Source: Sanderia malayensis (lineage: Eukaryota; Cnidaria; Scyphozoa; Semaeostomeae; Pelagiidae). Taken from it: a stretch of 64,000 bases of DNA. The notes under the pieces were generated by a model. The model searched no databases. It was not told the origin of the DNA and saw only the letters and a program-made list of their open reading frames with translations. Positions 52,652 through 62,989 of the stretch are shown one piece after another. Numbering within the stretch: position 1 is the stretch's first letter; every line of letters begins with the position of its first letter. The DNA is taken from contig RQOL01000640.1 in NCBI GenBank assembly GCA_013076295.1, forward strand, positions 1 through 64,000, read 5' to 3'. The translations under genes and the position numbers were made by a program.

Positions 52652-55112
52652 TTCAATGGCTACTTTGTATCAGAAAATCTGCATAACTTGACCAGTACTT
52701 CTTTAATAAGATACTTTTTACCTGTAAGTATGAAATAACAACGCTAACTGATAGCACCATTGAATGTGAGCAAGTATGAATGGTAAGTAGGTACTTAATA
52801 AGTTGGAAAGTGAATTAAGACTCTCTTGAATGGAAAACTCGCTATTTAAATATATTTGTCATTTCGTATTACTCTTTGCTGTGTGTGGTGAAATAGGTTG
52901 CTGAAAGGCTTTCAGCAACTTTACGCTTAGTTTAGTTATATGGCTTTCGGCCATGAAAAAGTTGTATCTTGTGCTCCACTTCATCACAGCTGCAACAGTA
53001 AATATAATTCCAACCAATGCATGATTTGCACTGAGCCTTTGCTGGGAATGTATGACAAGATCAACAAATGGCTAGTTTAGATTCGGTTGTGCCCAGCGAA
53101 AAAAACATTTTAGAATTATACTTCTCTCCGTAAATCCTAGCTTTGATTTGAAAAAGTTGTCCCAGTGGTCCAATCCAAAGCTGGTGACCGTTGGAAGGTG
53201 GTGATGATTCTACAAGCTCTTCGCACGTATTTAAAACATTAACGAGAGTTACTGCAAAGAAATTTATTAGTTTTTACCAAAGCTGAAATAGAGCTGTGTG
53301 TCCCACAACATGCACAGGCTTTTGTAATTTAGTTCAATTGAATACCCAAGGCAAGGTACCTTCTTCCCAGATTTGTTGCACGAGTCTCGATTGAGTGCAA
53401 TGCAAGCACAATGAAACTTGTTTTCCAACAGTCTAAAAAGTGGGCAAATTTGAAAGCTTCGTTCCGACAAACTCTGGTCTGTAAAATGTTTTAGCAAAAG
53501 AATTTATGGTCCACAGAGCAGCAAATCATTGGATTAAACATGAATCGCGAACACCTAATGGTTATTTAAATCCACAGAGGCATTCATATGTTTCTTGGTA
53601 AGTTTATTGTTTTATTTTGTGCGTGCAGTAATTCAATCATAAGAAATATACTCAAAATTGTAATTAAAAATAGGCCAATGGCGAAAACAATAATGCAATG
53701 TCGAGCTCTATATTTTACACAAATTGTTCTACAACCGTCAAAGATAAACCAGAAAAATGTAAGTTTCTATGAGTACAATTACAGACTTGTGCAAGTTTTA
53801 ACAATGTCAAGTAAGTATAGTTTTATTTTGCCTTCAAATTCGTTTTCAACGACAGGAGTGAAAACAACAAAATTCGTTATTTTTGTTTATTATATTTTTG
53901 AATTTTTTAGGTGAATTTCGATTCAAATGAATGAAACAAAGACAAAGTGAAGACAAGTTAATTAGATTTTGGACAATTTGTACTATTTACTTACAGCAAA
54001 GAACTTATAACAATTTAGTTATAACTACTTAGTTACAACTTTAGTTACTTACAACAATTTTTTCGAAAGTCCTTGTAGTGAAATTTTATTTACTTGTGGC
54101 ATAGCTTTAGTTCATGTAATGTGGTAGAATTTTTATCAAAATTTTGCCTTTTTTTATTCAACTTTGTGACATAAGCATTCAAAGTTACAAAATTGTAGCG
54201 GTCGCTTTGTTTCATTTTTTCGAAACTTCCCGGCTTTTCATTCAGTGATGAAAACTGTGGAAAATGCACAATTCAGAACAACAATAGAAATTTGCGCCTT
54301 TGACCAATCAGAAGGCCGGGTATTGACTCCCTGCAATTTGATTGCGTCCGTCAACTTCTTGGCGGAGGAGCCCACATTTTTTACTCTAAGGAATTAAGTC
54401 CTAGAGTCATTACATTGCGTCCCTGTGCTTTGCTCATTCCTTCGCTCCACCAACAGGGACTTGCCACATTTGAGTATCAAAAATCGGAACTCGGGAACAA
54501 ACTTTTGTTCCTCCATTCACAGAGCAGGATTTCAAAATATGCCGTTCTGATTGGTCTATTCAAATATTTTAATCTTCCATCAAATTTAAAAATTTAATCT
54601 TCCATCAACTATTGAAAAATTGTATTTTCAGTACTTAACAGGAAATGTGAACTGACACCAACTTATTAACAGGAATAACCTGTGCAAGGGTTATCTGCCC
54701 TCAATACTTGTTGACTTTCGATTTTTCTTTAATTTATCGCGCCTTCTGACATGTATATGGCCCTATATTTACCTTTTTCTAATCTATTTTCAAAAAACAC
54801 GAACAAAAAGTTAAGCAATTCCTAAGCAATTTTGAATATTCAAATTTGCCTTCCAGCTAAGCAATTTTTAGTACTGAGACCGAGTTGAAATTGCTTACAA
54901 AAGAAAATGCGTGTATGGACCCCTGCCATGTGTACATGGATAAGGTTCTTAGAGAAAAGATATTTGCAGACAGAAGTAAGGAGGCATATAATCAATGGAT
55001 TAGGTTCGATGCTTCGCGTTCTTTTTTCAATTTCCTCTTTTCTTCTCCACTCGGATATCTCTCACTGATATCGAAAACTTAAAGTGTGCACGCAGGCCAA
55101 AAATTACTTTTC
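52652..55112. other. AT-rich DNA without a supported gene
   Basis: ORFs of 60-108 codons (plus 53,588-53,914; minus 53,267-53,497; plus 54,885-55,082) lack domains and look like chance. No repeats were recognised. Confidence 0.4.
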
Positions 55113-55114
55113 TC

Positions 55115-55687
55115 GGGGTCTGTTTATATGGAGGAGGGCTAATTGTCTCAGTTAGCAGTTAGCAGTTTCTCGGGGTCTGTTTCTTTGGAGGAGGGCTAAT
55201 TCTCCTCAGAGGGCTGGATTTGCATGCTTGTTTATAGATTTTTCCTCTTTGGAGTGCTGGAAGCACGAGAGCAAACATTTTCACAGCTATTCGTTCACCA
55301 TGTTAACTTGTCGCCACTTCTGCTCTTAACCAAGCACATTGTTTTGGCCTGTCACCATCGCCTATAGCAAAATTGTTTTGTTTCTGAATTGGTATTTTCA
55401 CGGCTAACAACCACTTTTACTTTGACAACACATGCAGTATGTATTTGACACGTGCGCAAAACAATTTTTTAGAGACCTTCAGGGCGAGCCAGCCCGCTTG
55501 ATCGCATTTACATGGAAGATGGACAATTTCTAGTCCTCCACGGCGAGATCTCTCCTAAGATGGCTGGCCCCTTCTCATGTAAACGAAAAGGAGTTTTATG
55601 AAGTTTCCAATGGAAAGGCAAGATCTCGGCAAAGACGCCAGCCCTCCCAGAAGGGCTGGATGGACCCTCTCCCTATAAACAGGCCCT
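55115..55687. mobile_element. MITE-like element with imperfect inverted ends
   Basis: The left end reads GGGGTCTGTTTATATGGAGG and the reverse complement of the right end reads AGGGCCTGTTTATAGGGAGA, about three quarters identical. A partial second copy of the left end occurs at about 55,170. The interior has repeated AGGGCTGG/CCAGCCCT motifs and no coding capacity. No clear target duplication was seen. Confidence 0.45.
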
Positions 55688-55689
55688 AA

Positions 55690-57041
55690 CGCAAAGGTTC
55701 GTTTTCTTAAACTCTACGAACGAAATACCGCCGGGCACATTAATTAATCGGTTCTAATCAAAGTTAATTAGGTTCCCATAAGTTCACTCTTCTACGGACA
55801 CGCAAAGTAATCGTAGGAAACTTGAAATGATTTAAATTCGGATAGCTCCATCCATCTCTATTTCCACAACTATTTTGAAAATCCATCAGAAAATTTGGGG
55901 CCCCCAACTGCTTGTGGGCCCCAAATTAATAGGCAAACAAATGGGCACGGGCCCGGTGGGCCCTGTGGTTAGTGCGGCCAATCCACACCGTTTTTCCTCT
56001 GGAATCCGGAGCGAAATGAAAACGGTGTCGTGTGAACGAAGCCTCGAATTCTCCGCTGTATTTGGTTTGTTTTCATTATTCAGTTCCACGGGTGTTCCTC
56101 ATATTGACACTGACGCAAGTGGGCTTTTAGTTCATGGTAAATATCCCGCCAACCAAACCTGCAAAACAAACTGGCATCCCTACAAATCATTGTTCTGGAG
56201 TTTGTTTGCAAGGGGTTTGTTGTTAAACGTATTTCTGCAGAGTGTTCACACAAAGTTAGACAACTCACGTAAATCGATATAACATAACAGAACAAGGATG
56301 GCGTCGCTACGATTTGGCGGTGAAGGGGCAAAACCCGGACAAGTTCCGACAATATTTTGACGCAATTTGGTGATGTAGATACATTTTTGACAAACCCTTT
56401 TGAAGTTTGGTTGTTGCCCCCATTTATACGTCGTATGAAAGGAAAGGATAATCGCTTCTTCGTGCTCGGTTAGGCATTTTAAAAACACGGATATGGTGAA
56501 ATGAGAACAAAACTTAAAAGTTGTAATAAAGCTAACAAATTAGCACGGGTATAACAGCTAAATAATTTTTCATAGAGAATATTCAACCATAAAGAACATC
56601 TCTATAAGTGTCCCAATATAGCTTTTCTTTAGGGCTTATACATATATGTGCAGGCAAGTAGAAATAATAGACAAGGACACTTTGCGAAGATGATATCGAC
56701 TCTGCTCTTTCTCTCGAAACTGTCCCCGGGGTGGCCTGTTTTTCTTTTTTAGAGATAGAAAAAGGACTTTCTGGAGCCCCAACAAGTTATATGGACAACA
56801 ATCATTTCACCACGGTACTTTTCATTGTGCTTTTTTCTGTAGTCACTATCGAAACGGAGCATTGACTGACCATGTTTCGATTTAAAATCAACTTCAATGT
56901 TGTTTGTTAAGTTAAAAGGGGATGAAACCTGAACCAGTTTTAGTGTTATTTGAAACCTTTGAAATATGAGAACGTTTTGTTTTGATTGATTATGTCGTAA
57001 CATAACATTACATAATACAGCACAATGACAATGGTAAGAGC
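55690..57041. other. No gene supported
   Basis: A GC-rich patch with repeated GGGCCC motifs lies at about 55,890-55,970. Antisense ORFs at 55,875-56,352 overlap each other and have no domain. The 3' flank or LTR of the copia element would lie at about 56,750-57,040, but no LTR pair could be confirmed. Confidence 0.35.
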
Positions 57042-57342
57042 TCATTGCACAATTACAATGGTATTACAAAATTTGTCTCTGCTGAGTCCTTTTGTCATTA
57101 TGCCTGCTCACATATGTTCTGTGGGACAATAGATCACTTCTACTTCCTTTGATTCAACCTTTTCTCGTATGAAATGGTGTGTGATGCCAATGTGATTGGT
57201 GCGGTTGTGAAATCTTGCATTCTTTGACAGATGTAATGCACCTTGGTTATTCATAAAATGTTGTTGGTGTAATGATTTTGTGACCAATTTCATTCCGTAG
57301 TCTGCGCAACCAGATTGCTTCTTGGGCAGCTAAACTCGGCGA
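57042..57342 (-). pseudogene. copia RNase H C-terminal part
   Basis: LAAQEAIWLRRL is read in one frame at about 57,290-57,330, then HNRTNHIGITHHFIREKV and EVEVIYCPTEHM in another, matching the end of copia RNase H. A TGA at 57,108-57,110 interrupts it, and the frame then reads AGIMTKGLSRDKF to a stop at 57,042. The N-terminal part of this RNase H is separated from it by the LINE insertion. Confidence 0.8.
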
Positions 57343-57350
57343 CAAATATT

Positions 57351-57599
57351 ATTATTATTATTGTTATTATTATTATTAAACATATTTCTACAGGTTTACT
57401 TTTCCAGAACATAAATTCTGGAAAAGTAAACCAGAAAAAACCTAATAAAAAACCTTAACCTAGTATGTAAAAAATGAGATAAATAGACTAAAATTTGAAA
57501 TTTTTTACTAAGCGTTTAAATGTTATAATAGATTTTTCTTTTCGGATATGTTCAGGTAGCGAGTTGAAAGTTAATCCTTCCTGCGTATTCAGTTTCAGT
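57351..57599 (-). mobile_element. 5'-truncated LINE 3' end (copy A) with 8-bp target duplication
   Basis: On the minus strand a frame reads LTFNSLPEHIRKEKSIITFK and then RLVKNFKF before a stop, resembling the C-terminal tail of CR1/L2-like LINE reverse transcriptases. A 3' UTR follows with a 17-bp perfect stem-loop (57,393-57,432) and an (ATT)n tail (about 57,346-57,377). CAAATATT flanks both sides (57,343-57,350 and 57,600-57,607). It lies inside the copia RNase H domain. Confidence 0.72.
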
Positions 57600-57708
57600 C
57601 AAATATTCAGGATGTTGCTACTGATGCTTGTCGCTTGCTACACGAGTTGATTGTTGAATTAGCAAATTTGAAGACTGACCCCGAGGTCGAAAGTCATGTT
57701 ACTGGGTC

Positions 57709-58164
57709 TTAACCCCAGTCTGCATCCGAGTAGCCATATAGAGATGTATCATCTTTATCAACGAAAAACGTCAAGCCATAGTTTAAAGTCCCTTTGAGAT
57801 ATCTTAAGACACGCTTTACTCCTGCCCAGTGCTCTTTGCTCGGATTAGCATTAAATTTTGATAGCATTCCAACAGCTGCAGAAATGTCAAGCCTGGTAAA
57901 TGTACTTGCGTAGATTAAATCCCATGCCTTCTTGGTATCTTTGTGAATCGAAGACTTCTTCATTTTCAGTGATTTGTGAAATCGCTTTTCAGCTTCAATT
58001 GGTGTTGATATAGGCTTACGTTCATTCATGCCAAGCCTCTTCAATGTGTTCTGCAGATAGCTTGGCTGGCTGATAAATAATGTCTTGTTTACTCGATTTC
58101 TCTTTTTAGCATTTCTAAAATAGAGTTTGCTTCCCCTTGATCCACCATTTTTAATCTTTTGCAC
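57709..58164 (-). pseudogene. copia RT thumb/connection and RNase H start, duplicate copy A
   Basis: Its 151-codon frame translates identically to copy B 954 bp upstream. It begins at the duplication junction, where sequence from the end of RNase H of copy B is joined directly to the thumb region. Confidence 0.85.
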
Positions 58165-58304
58165 AATCTTGCATTCTTTGACAGATGTAATGCACCTTGG
58201 TTATTCATAAAATGTTGTTGGTGTAATGATTTTGTGACCAATTTCATTCCGTAGTCTGCGCAACCAGATTGCTTCTTGGGCAGCTAAACTCGGCGACAAA
58301 TATT

Positions 58305-58553
58305 ATTATTATTATTGTTATTATTATTATTAAACATATTTCTACAGGTTTACTTTTCCAGAACATAAATTCTGGAAAAGTAAACCAGAAAAAACCTAAT
58401 AAAAAACCTTAACCTAGTATGTAAAAAATGAGATAAATAGACTAAAATTTGAAATTTTTTACTAAGCGTTTAAATGTTATAATAGATTTTTCTTTTCGGA
58501 TATGTTCAGGTAGCGAGTTGAAAGTTAATCCTTCCTGCGTATTCAGTTTCAGT
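58305..58553 (-). mobile_element. Same LINE fragment, copy B of the tandem duplication
   Basis: This is the counterpart 954 bp upstream of copy A, with the same hairpin, (ATT)n tail and flanking CAAATATT (58,297-58,304 and 58,554-58,561). Being in both copies, the LINE insertion predates the duplication. Confidence 0.72.
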
Positions 58554-58662
58554 CAAATATTCAGGATGTTGCTACTGATGCTTGTCGCTTGCTACACGAG
58601 CTGATTGTTGAATTAGCAAATTTGAAGACTGACCCCGAGGTCGAAAGTCATGTTACTGGGTC

Positions 58663-59118
58663 TTAACCCCAGTCTGCATCCGAGTAGCCATATAGAGATG
58701 TATCATCTTTATCAACGAAAAACGTCAAGCCATAGTTTAAAGTCCCTTTGAGATATCTTAAGACACGCTTTACTCCTGCCCAGTGCTCTTTGCTCGGATT
58801 AGCATTAAATTTTGATAGCATTCCAACAGCTGCAGAAATGTCAAGCCTGGTAAATGTACTTGCGTAGATTAAATCCCATGCCTTCTTGGTATCTTTGTGA
58901 ATCGAAGACTTCTTCATTTTCAGTGATTTGTGAAATCGCTTTTCAGCTTCAATTGGTGTTGATATAGGCTTACGTTCATTCATGCCAAGCCTCTTCAATG
59001 TGTTCTGCAGATAGCTTGGCTGGCTGATAAATAATGTCTTGTTTACTCGATTTCTCTTTTTAGCATTTCTAAAATAGAGTTTGCTTCCCCTTGATCCACC
59101 ATTTTTAATCTTTTGCAC
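58663..59118 (-). pseudogene. copia RT thumb/connection and RNase H start, duplicate copy B
   Basis: The frame includes FISQPSYLQNTLKRLGM, then PISTPIEAEKRF, then GVKRVLRYLKGTLNYGLTF and YGYSDADWG, the copia connection domain and the first RNase H aspartate motif. A stop follows DWG and RNase H continues in another frame (STSGSVFKFANST). The translation is identical to copy A at 57,709-58,164. Confidence 0.85.
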
Positions 59119-59238
59119 AAGCTCTTCTTCTCTGAATTCAACATATCAATATCATTTGATATTGGTAGTATGTCATCGACATATAGACAAGAATCACAAA
59201 TTTGATCTTCCCTTTCGCATCATGTAGACACAGTTATC
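59119..59238 (-). pseudogene. copia reverse transcriptase, YVDD segment
   Basis: CLYVDDILPIS is encoded around 59,172-59,183 (the four catalytic-box codons). The same frame continues to KMVDQGEANSIL at about 59,090 before a further frameshift into the next segment. Confidence 0.75.
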
Positions 59239-59556
59239 TTATTCATTTCTGCGATAACCTTCAGACTTCAAAAAAGAATCATGTGTTCCATTCCAGCAGC
59301 AAGCTGCTTGCTTGAGTCCGTACAAACTCTTGTTAAGCTTACAATCGTAGTCAGGTTGATCTGCGTCAATGAACCGTTCTTGTTGATTCATGAAAATGTC
59401 TGCATCAATAGATCCATTCAAAAATGCCGTTTTCACGTCCATCTGGTGAACTTCCCAGTTATTTGCATTAGCCAAGGCAAGTAGAGATCTGTTAGTGGCA
59501 TGTCTGACAACTGGGTAATAGCCGTCATGGTAGTGTACCCCATGCAAATGTGTGTA
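59239..59556 (-). pseudogene. copia reverse transcriptase, central part
   Basis: The frame contains the motif A region QMDVKTAFLNG (catalytic aspartate) and NKSLYGLKQAACCW, the copia signature before the YVDD motif. It ends in a stop at 59,239-59,241. The YVDD motif follows in a different frame, so there is a frameshift between the two. Confidence 0.85.
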
Positions 59557-59564
59557 GCCCTGGG

Positions 59565-59802
59565 CAGTGGCGTAGGTAAAGGGTGGTCAGGGGGGCGAAA
59601 AACCTCCCCGTAGAGCTAAACTGCCGTTTTGTCGGAAAATTGCTGATCTTGTCGAAAAATAAATATCTTCTGTTTACGTTCAGTTCTAGCTAATTTCCTT
59701 ATCTTATATTCATAGTCTTGAAGAAACAAAAATGCTTATTAAGTTTTTGTCGAAAATCTGAACTTCTCGCCCCTTCTATAAAATTTCCTATCTACGCCCT
59801 TG
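59565..59802. mobile_element. hAT-type MITE inserted in the copia reverse transcriptase
   Basis: A 238-bp insertion with left end CAGTGGCGTAGGTAAAGGG and right end (reverse complement) CAAGGGCGTAGATAGGAAA. It is flanked by a perfect 8-bp target duplication GCCCTGGG at 59,557-59,564 and 59,803-59,810. The CAGTGGCGTA end and 8-bp duplication are hAT hallmarks. The interior is non-coding. Confidence 0.88.
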
Positions 59803-59810
59803 GCCCTGGG

Positions 59811-60207
59811 CTACTAATCTGGCCTTTAACCTATCCATGTTTCCTCCTGCATCTCTTTCAACTTTCAAAATCCACTTTGTGCCAACTATGTTTCTGTCTT
59901 TTGGTTGTGGAACCAATGTCCAAGTTTCATTTTCAATTAGAGACTCATACTCTGATTTCAGTGCTGCTTTCCATTGTTCAGAATGCTGGCTGTTTGGTGC
60001 TTCACTCAGAGATTCGGGCTCATCGAGATTAGCAATAAGTGACTCAGCCGTAAAACATTCATCATGTTGATATCTGATGAATGTTTCAGGTGAACATTGA
60101 TTTCTCTTCCTAGTAAGATTTCTGACTTCCTCTAAGAAACGATCTTCGTAGTTGACTCCCACCGGTTCAGGTCTTCGTTCTTCTTCAACCACACCATCAA
60201 GATCCAT
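59811..60207 (-). pseudogene. copia reverse transcriptase, N-terminal part
   Basis: From an ATG at 60,207 the frame has an acidic linker, then WKAALKSEYESLIENETWTL and KARLVAQG, the conserved start of the copia-type reverse transcriptase (RVT_2). The frame is interrupted at 59,810 by a MITE insertion and picks up again beyond it at 59,556. Confidence 0.85.
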
Positions 60208-60420
60208 TTGTGTTGGATAAAACGGTGTTTCAGCAAAATCGTTGAAATAGATCCAAAGTTACGAAATCTCTCCTCGAAGAATGACACATTGAAACTTGTA
60301 GTAAATCGGTTCGTTGATCAACAATACAACTGGTATCTCTTCGAATCCTTCCGATATCCTACGAATACAGCTTTTCTGAGATTTCAAAAGCCGTAAGCAT
60401 GCTGGTAAGATTGATTTGAC
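60208..60420 (-). pseudogene. copia integrase C-terminal region and linker, broken
   Basis: In one minus frame VFVGYRKDSKRYQLYC is followed by an in-frame stop and then STNRFTTSFNVSFFEERF. This matches the copia block after the integrase core, where a FVGY motif is followed by a YxLYDP-like segment and an S/R-x-V-x-F-x-E motif. Stops lie in the segment and a frameshift separates it from the reverse transcriptase frame that follows. Confidence 0.65.
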
Positions 60421-60727
60421 AGTGGGATTTGGCGTCACATGATTCACACCACACCGACGAGTTTCTCTTCAACTTGGCTCAATGCAAAATGTACTCGGCC
60501 TATATGTTATGTGTCTCGCTCTTGACTGTGTAACAACTGAGCAAAATCGTGAACATGTAGACCAACTGCTCCAAGCTGAAAGAACAACGCATTGAACATT
60601 GACATCAGATAAGCAAATATTGAAAAAAATCAACTTGTCCCCATGCCATGAAGTTGTTCATATGGTACAACATTCCTCTTGGTTTAACAATCACAGGTTG
60701 GAAAAAATACTTTTGTTCTGTGGTGGA

Positions 60728-60943
60728 GATTTTGTCCGGAAGGTGGTTGAAAATGAACCGGGCATATCGAAGGCTGAAGGTTAGAACTTTGTCGAAATAG
60801 AACTTTCCTTTTCATTTCATACCAAAGAGTTCCCAATCGTCAGGGTGGACCGGGATTTGTCTAACAGCAGCCTCTATGTCAGTGTTAGCCATGTAAGAAC
60901 CCTGGCCAAGAAAATGAGGAGCAGAGATGGCATCGTCAATCGA
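60728..60943 (-). pseudogene. Reverse transcriptase fragment, DIRS/tyrosine-recombinase type suggested
   Basis: Seen: a minus frame reads GQGSYMANTDIEAAVRQIPV, then HPDDWELFGMK, a TGA at 60,812-60,814 in place of a likely Trp, then KGKFYFDKVL and ARFIFNHL. The TDIE-A-R-IPVHP and F-Y-F-D motifs match the finger/palm start of reverse transcriptases of the DIRS or Ty3 kind, and the wording is closest to what I know of DIRS elements. The catalytic YxDD/LDDF box is not visible. It lies upstream of the copia remnant in the same orientation. Confidence 0.6.
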
Positions 60944-60959
60944 CTATACTAAAAAACGG

Positions 60960-61040
60960 AACACGCCAGAACATGCCAGAACAAGCCAAGAACAGGCTGA
61001 ACACTCCAAGAACAAGCCAAGAACACGCCAAGAACTGGTC
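60960..61040. repeat. Short degenerate tandem repeat (AACACGCCAAG-like)
   Basis: GCCAGAAC, GCCAAGAAC and similar words repeat about eight times in 80 bases. Confidence 0.55.
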
Positions 61041-61118
61041 GAAATAATCGTTAAAAAGCCAATAACAATCCATTGCGATCAATAACTAAGCTAGAAGATG
61101 CCATTCTTACCATTTCAG

Positions 61119-61777
61119 TAACTTTTCTTGAAGTTAGAACAGTAATTTTTAACTTTCTTGTGCAACATTTAGGCCACCATGATAACAACAATTCACTTCC
61201 ATTGTTATTGCAAGCCTTTGTTGTTTTCTACCAATCATGCAAATGGAGATTGCCTTAGACATTTATCACTTCGCCATCAATGTCTAAGGCAATCCCGATT
61301 TGTTTCCTGACGTGACGTAAAACACTCCAGGACAGTTTGACTTCATGAAGTGAAGTGTGTCAATAATCTCTTGTTCGTGTATTTATCTTCTTAAATACTA
61401 GTTCATTAGCAAAAACATATGTTATTATTTCCTTTAACTGCGTTACCAGTACGGTATTTTAGCTAATTAATTTCCACCTTCTTTGCACCACTGATTCCTA
61501 CTAGCAACAGCAATAAGAAAGGTTTGATATTAGCGCATCCCCTATGTATTAATCAAAAGAACTGCTGGATAGAAGTATGAACTGACATCTCTATGCCCTC
61601 CAATCGCGGCCACTTTTTTGCAACTTGATACTTCGAAACCATGTGACTGGAACCCTGATGATTGGTGGAAAACGACAAAAGCTTGCAATAACAATGGAAG
61701 TGAATTGTTGTTATCATGGCGGCCTAAATGTTGCACAAGAAAGTTAAAAATTAATGTTCTAACTTCAAGAAAAGTTA
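61119..61777. mobile_element. Element with 120-bp inverted repeat arms
   Basis: The arm 61,119-61,238 is the reverse complement of 61,658-61,777 with about five mismatches in 120. The outer ends read TAACTTTTCTTGAAGTTAGA. The 420-bp centre is non-coding and includes a hairpin at 61,248-61,294. Long arms and lack of an ORF suggest a foldback-type or non-autonomous DNA element. Target duplications were not identified. Confidence 0.65.
61248..61294. repeat. 15-bp perfect stem hairpin
   Basis: GATTGCCTTAGACAT pairs with ATGTCTAAGGCAATC around a 17-base loop. It sits just inside the left arm of the inverted-repeat element. Confidence 0.75.
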
Positions 61778-61834
61778 TAGTGAGGTTGATAACCCGAGAA
61801 ATCGTGCAAATTGTGATAAAAGCATGAAAATTTG

Positions 61835-62455
61835 TGAATCTACCAAGTTTGATATGCTTAACAAGATAGGATATAGAGCCCTTTTGAAATATGCCCCCTT
61901 GTGCTATTTTTAGCTCAAAGTAATTGTACCCAGTCCTCCATTGACGCTACTGAGAAAACTCGCTCTGCTTCATGATAAAGGCAATGAAACGTGGTAAACT
62001 TACATAATTTGATGTGTTAAATGAGATAAAAGTAATTACCCCAACGTAGAAACAACCCTTGTGCTATTTTTAGACTAGGGTAGTCGTATTTTTAGACCAG
62101 TTCCCCAGAACATCCTGTTACGGTATCTTATTAAGACGCAACTATACAGCCAAGAAACTTGGCAAACCTACATAATTTGACATGCTTAACAAGATAGAAG
62201 TAGTTACCCCAAGGTAGAAACAATCCTTATGCTATTTTTAGACTGGGGTAGTCGTACCCAGTCCCCTAAAACCTCCTGTTACTGTATCTTACTAAGACGC
62301 AACCATACAGCCATGAAAAACTTGGTAAAACAGTCATGAAGCTCGGTAATTTAACATGCCAACAAAATGAAAGTGCATCCCAACGTAGAAGGGACATTTG
62401 TACTATTTTTAAACTGGGGTAAGTTTTACCAACCCCTCGAAACAAGCTTTTATGT
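61835..62455. repeat. Four diverged copies of a 160-171 bp tandem repeat
   Basis: A CTATTTTTAG-like core recurs at about 61,904, 62,064, 62,232 and 62,403. Each is followed by GGGGTAG/TACCCAGTCC-like sequence, then CTGTTACxGTATCTTA and ATACAGCCA-like blocks. No coding frame is shared. The array ends directly before the CXC-domain ORF. Confidence 0.7.
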
Positions 62456-62472
62456 ATCTTATCGAAGGCATG

Positions 62473-62736
62473 CTAAGAAGGATGAAAGTTGTACCTGTCG
62501 TCTGATATCTTTTCATTCACCTCTACCTCACATTCTCCAATACAGCTACGAAGCTCTGTACAGGACAGATCAGCTCGTTTGCATTGGCATCTTCCAGACG
62601 AACATCCTTTTTTGCATTTGCAGTGCTTCAATTCGCGGAGTACTTTTGAAACTTCCTCTATTGTTGTCCAGCGAGGTGAGAACTTTCCGTCGATCTTTTT
62701 CCAACCCCAAAATTTAGGATCAGGTAGTGCTTGCAC
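62473..62736 (-). other. CXC-type cysteine-rich C-terminal segment
   Basis: The cysteine spacing C-x-C-x3-C-x5-C-x-C-x6-C-x5-C-x3-C over about 32 residues resembles one half of a TSO1/tesmin CXC domain. It is preceded by an aromatic WGWKK/W-T-T block that I associate with the same protein family. The ORF extends a little upstream to about 62,778 (VWGQSCEKVQ) before a stop. Confidence 0.6.
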
Positions 62737-62778
62737 CTTTTCGCAGCTTTGCCCCCAGACGTACCAAAAAATTAATTT

Positions 62779-62989
62779 TTTCTTTCAATAAGGGAAAGGA
62801 ACAAAAAATACTCCCATTTACATGCAGCTAACATTTGTTCATTGCGTTGTGGATTGCAAAAGTTTTGTTTACAAAGTTGTCAAACAAAAACGGATCCGGA
62901 TCGCTATTCATTTGCACAGCAGTACAGCACAATTTTTCTGACTTTTCCTGCAAGTAAATATAAAGTGAAAACGATAAAAAAATAGTCGA
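62779..62989 (-). other. Candidate intron of the nuclease/CXC gene
   Basis: The upstream frame ends ...AAYQAG at a GG|GTAATC donor-like site near 62,989. A pyrimidine-rich tract and AG lie near 62,780 before the next coding part. The phases do not agree (2 versus 0), so either the true sites differ or a base was lost. Confidence 0.35.

Larger units (their letters stand above)
57211..59118. repeat. 954-bp tandem duplication inside the copia remnant
   Basis: Unit A (57,211-58,164) and unit B (58,165-59,118) are the same sequence. The one difference I found is T/C near 57,645 versus 58,599. The shared bases AA at the breakpoint suggest microhomology. Breakpoints lie within the RT thumb and near the end of RNase H, so the duplication is unrelated to transposition. 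Confidence 0.92.
57042..60420 (-). mobile_element. Decayed Ty1/copia retrotransposon pol region, nested and duplicated
   Basis: Reading on the minus strand, the copia order is visible: end of integrase (VFVGY... near 60,360), linker, reverse transcriptase (60,207 to about 58,700) with the YVDD catalytic motif at 59,172-59,183, then RNase H (SDADWG to EAIWLRRL) ending at 57,042. Frameshifts and stops break the pol frame in several places. It is further altered by a 238-bp hAT-type MITE, a 249-bp LINE fragment and a 954-bp tandem duplication. No LTRs, primer-binding site or gag were identified, so the copy is incomplete and inactive. Confidence 0.88.

Noticed and set aside
53588..53914. 108-codon plus ORF
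   Set aside because: AT-rich, low-complexity composition and no domain; it looks like chance.
55875..56352. 135-codon plus ORF and 90-codon minus ORF
   Set aside because: Mutually antisense, no domains, in a GC-rich repeat-like patch.
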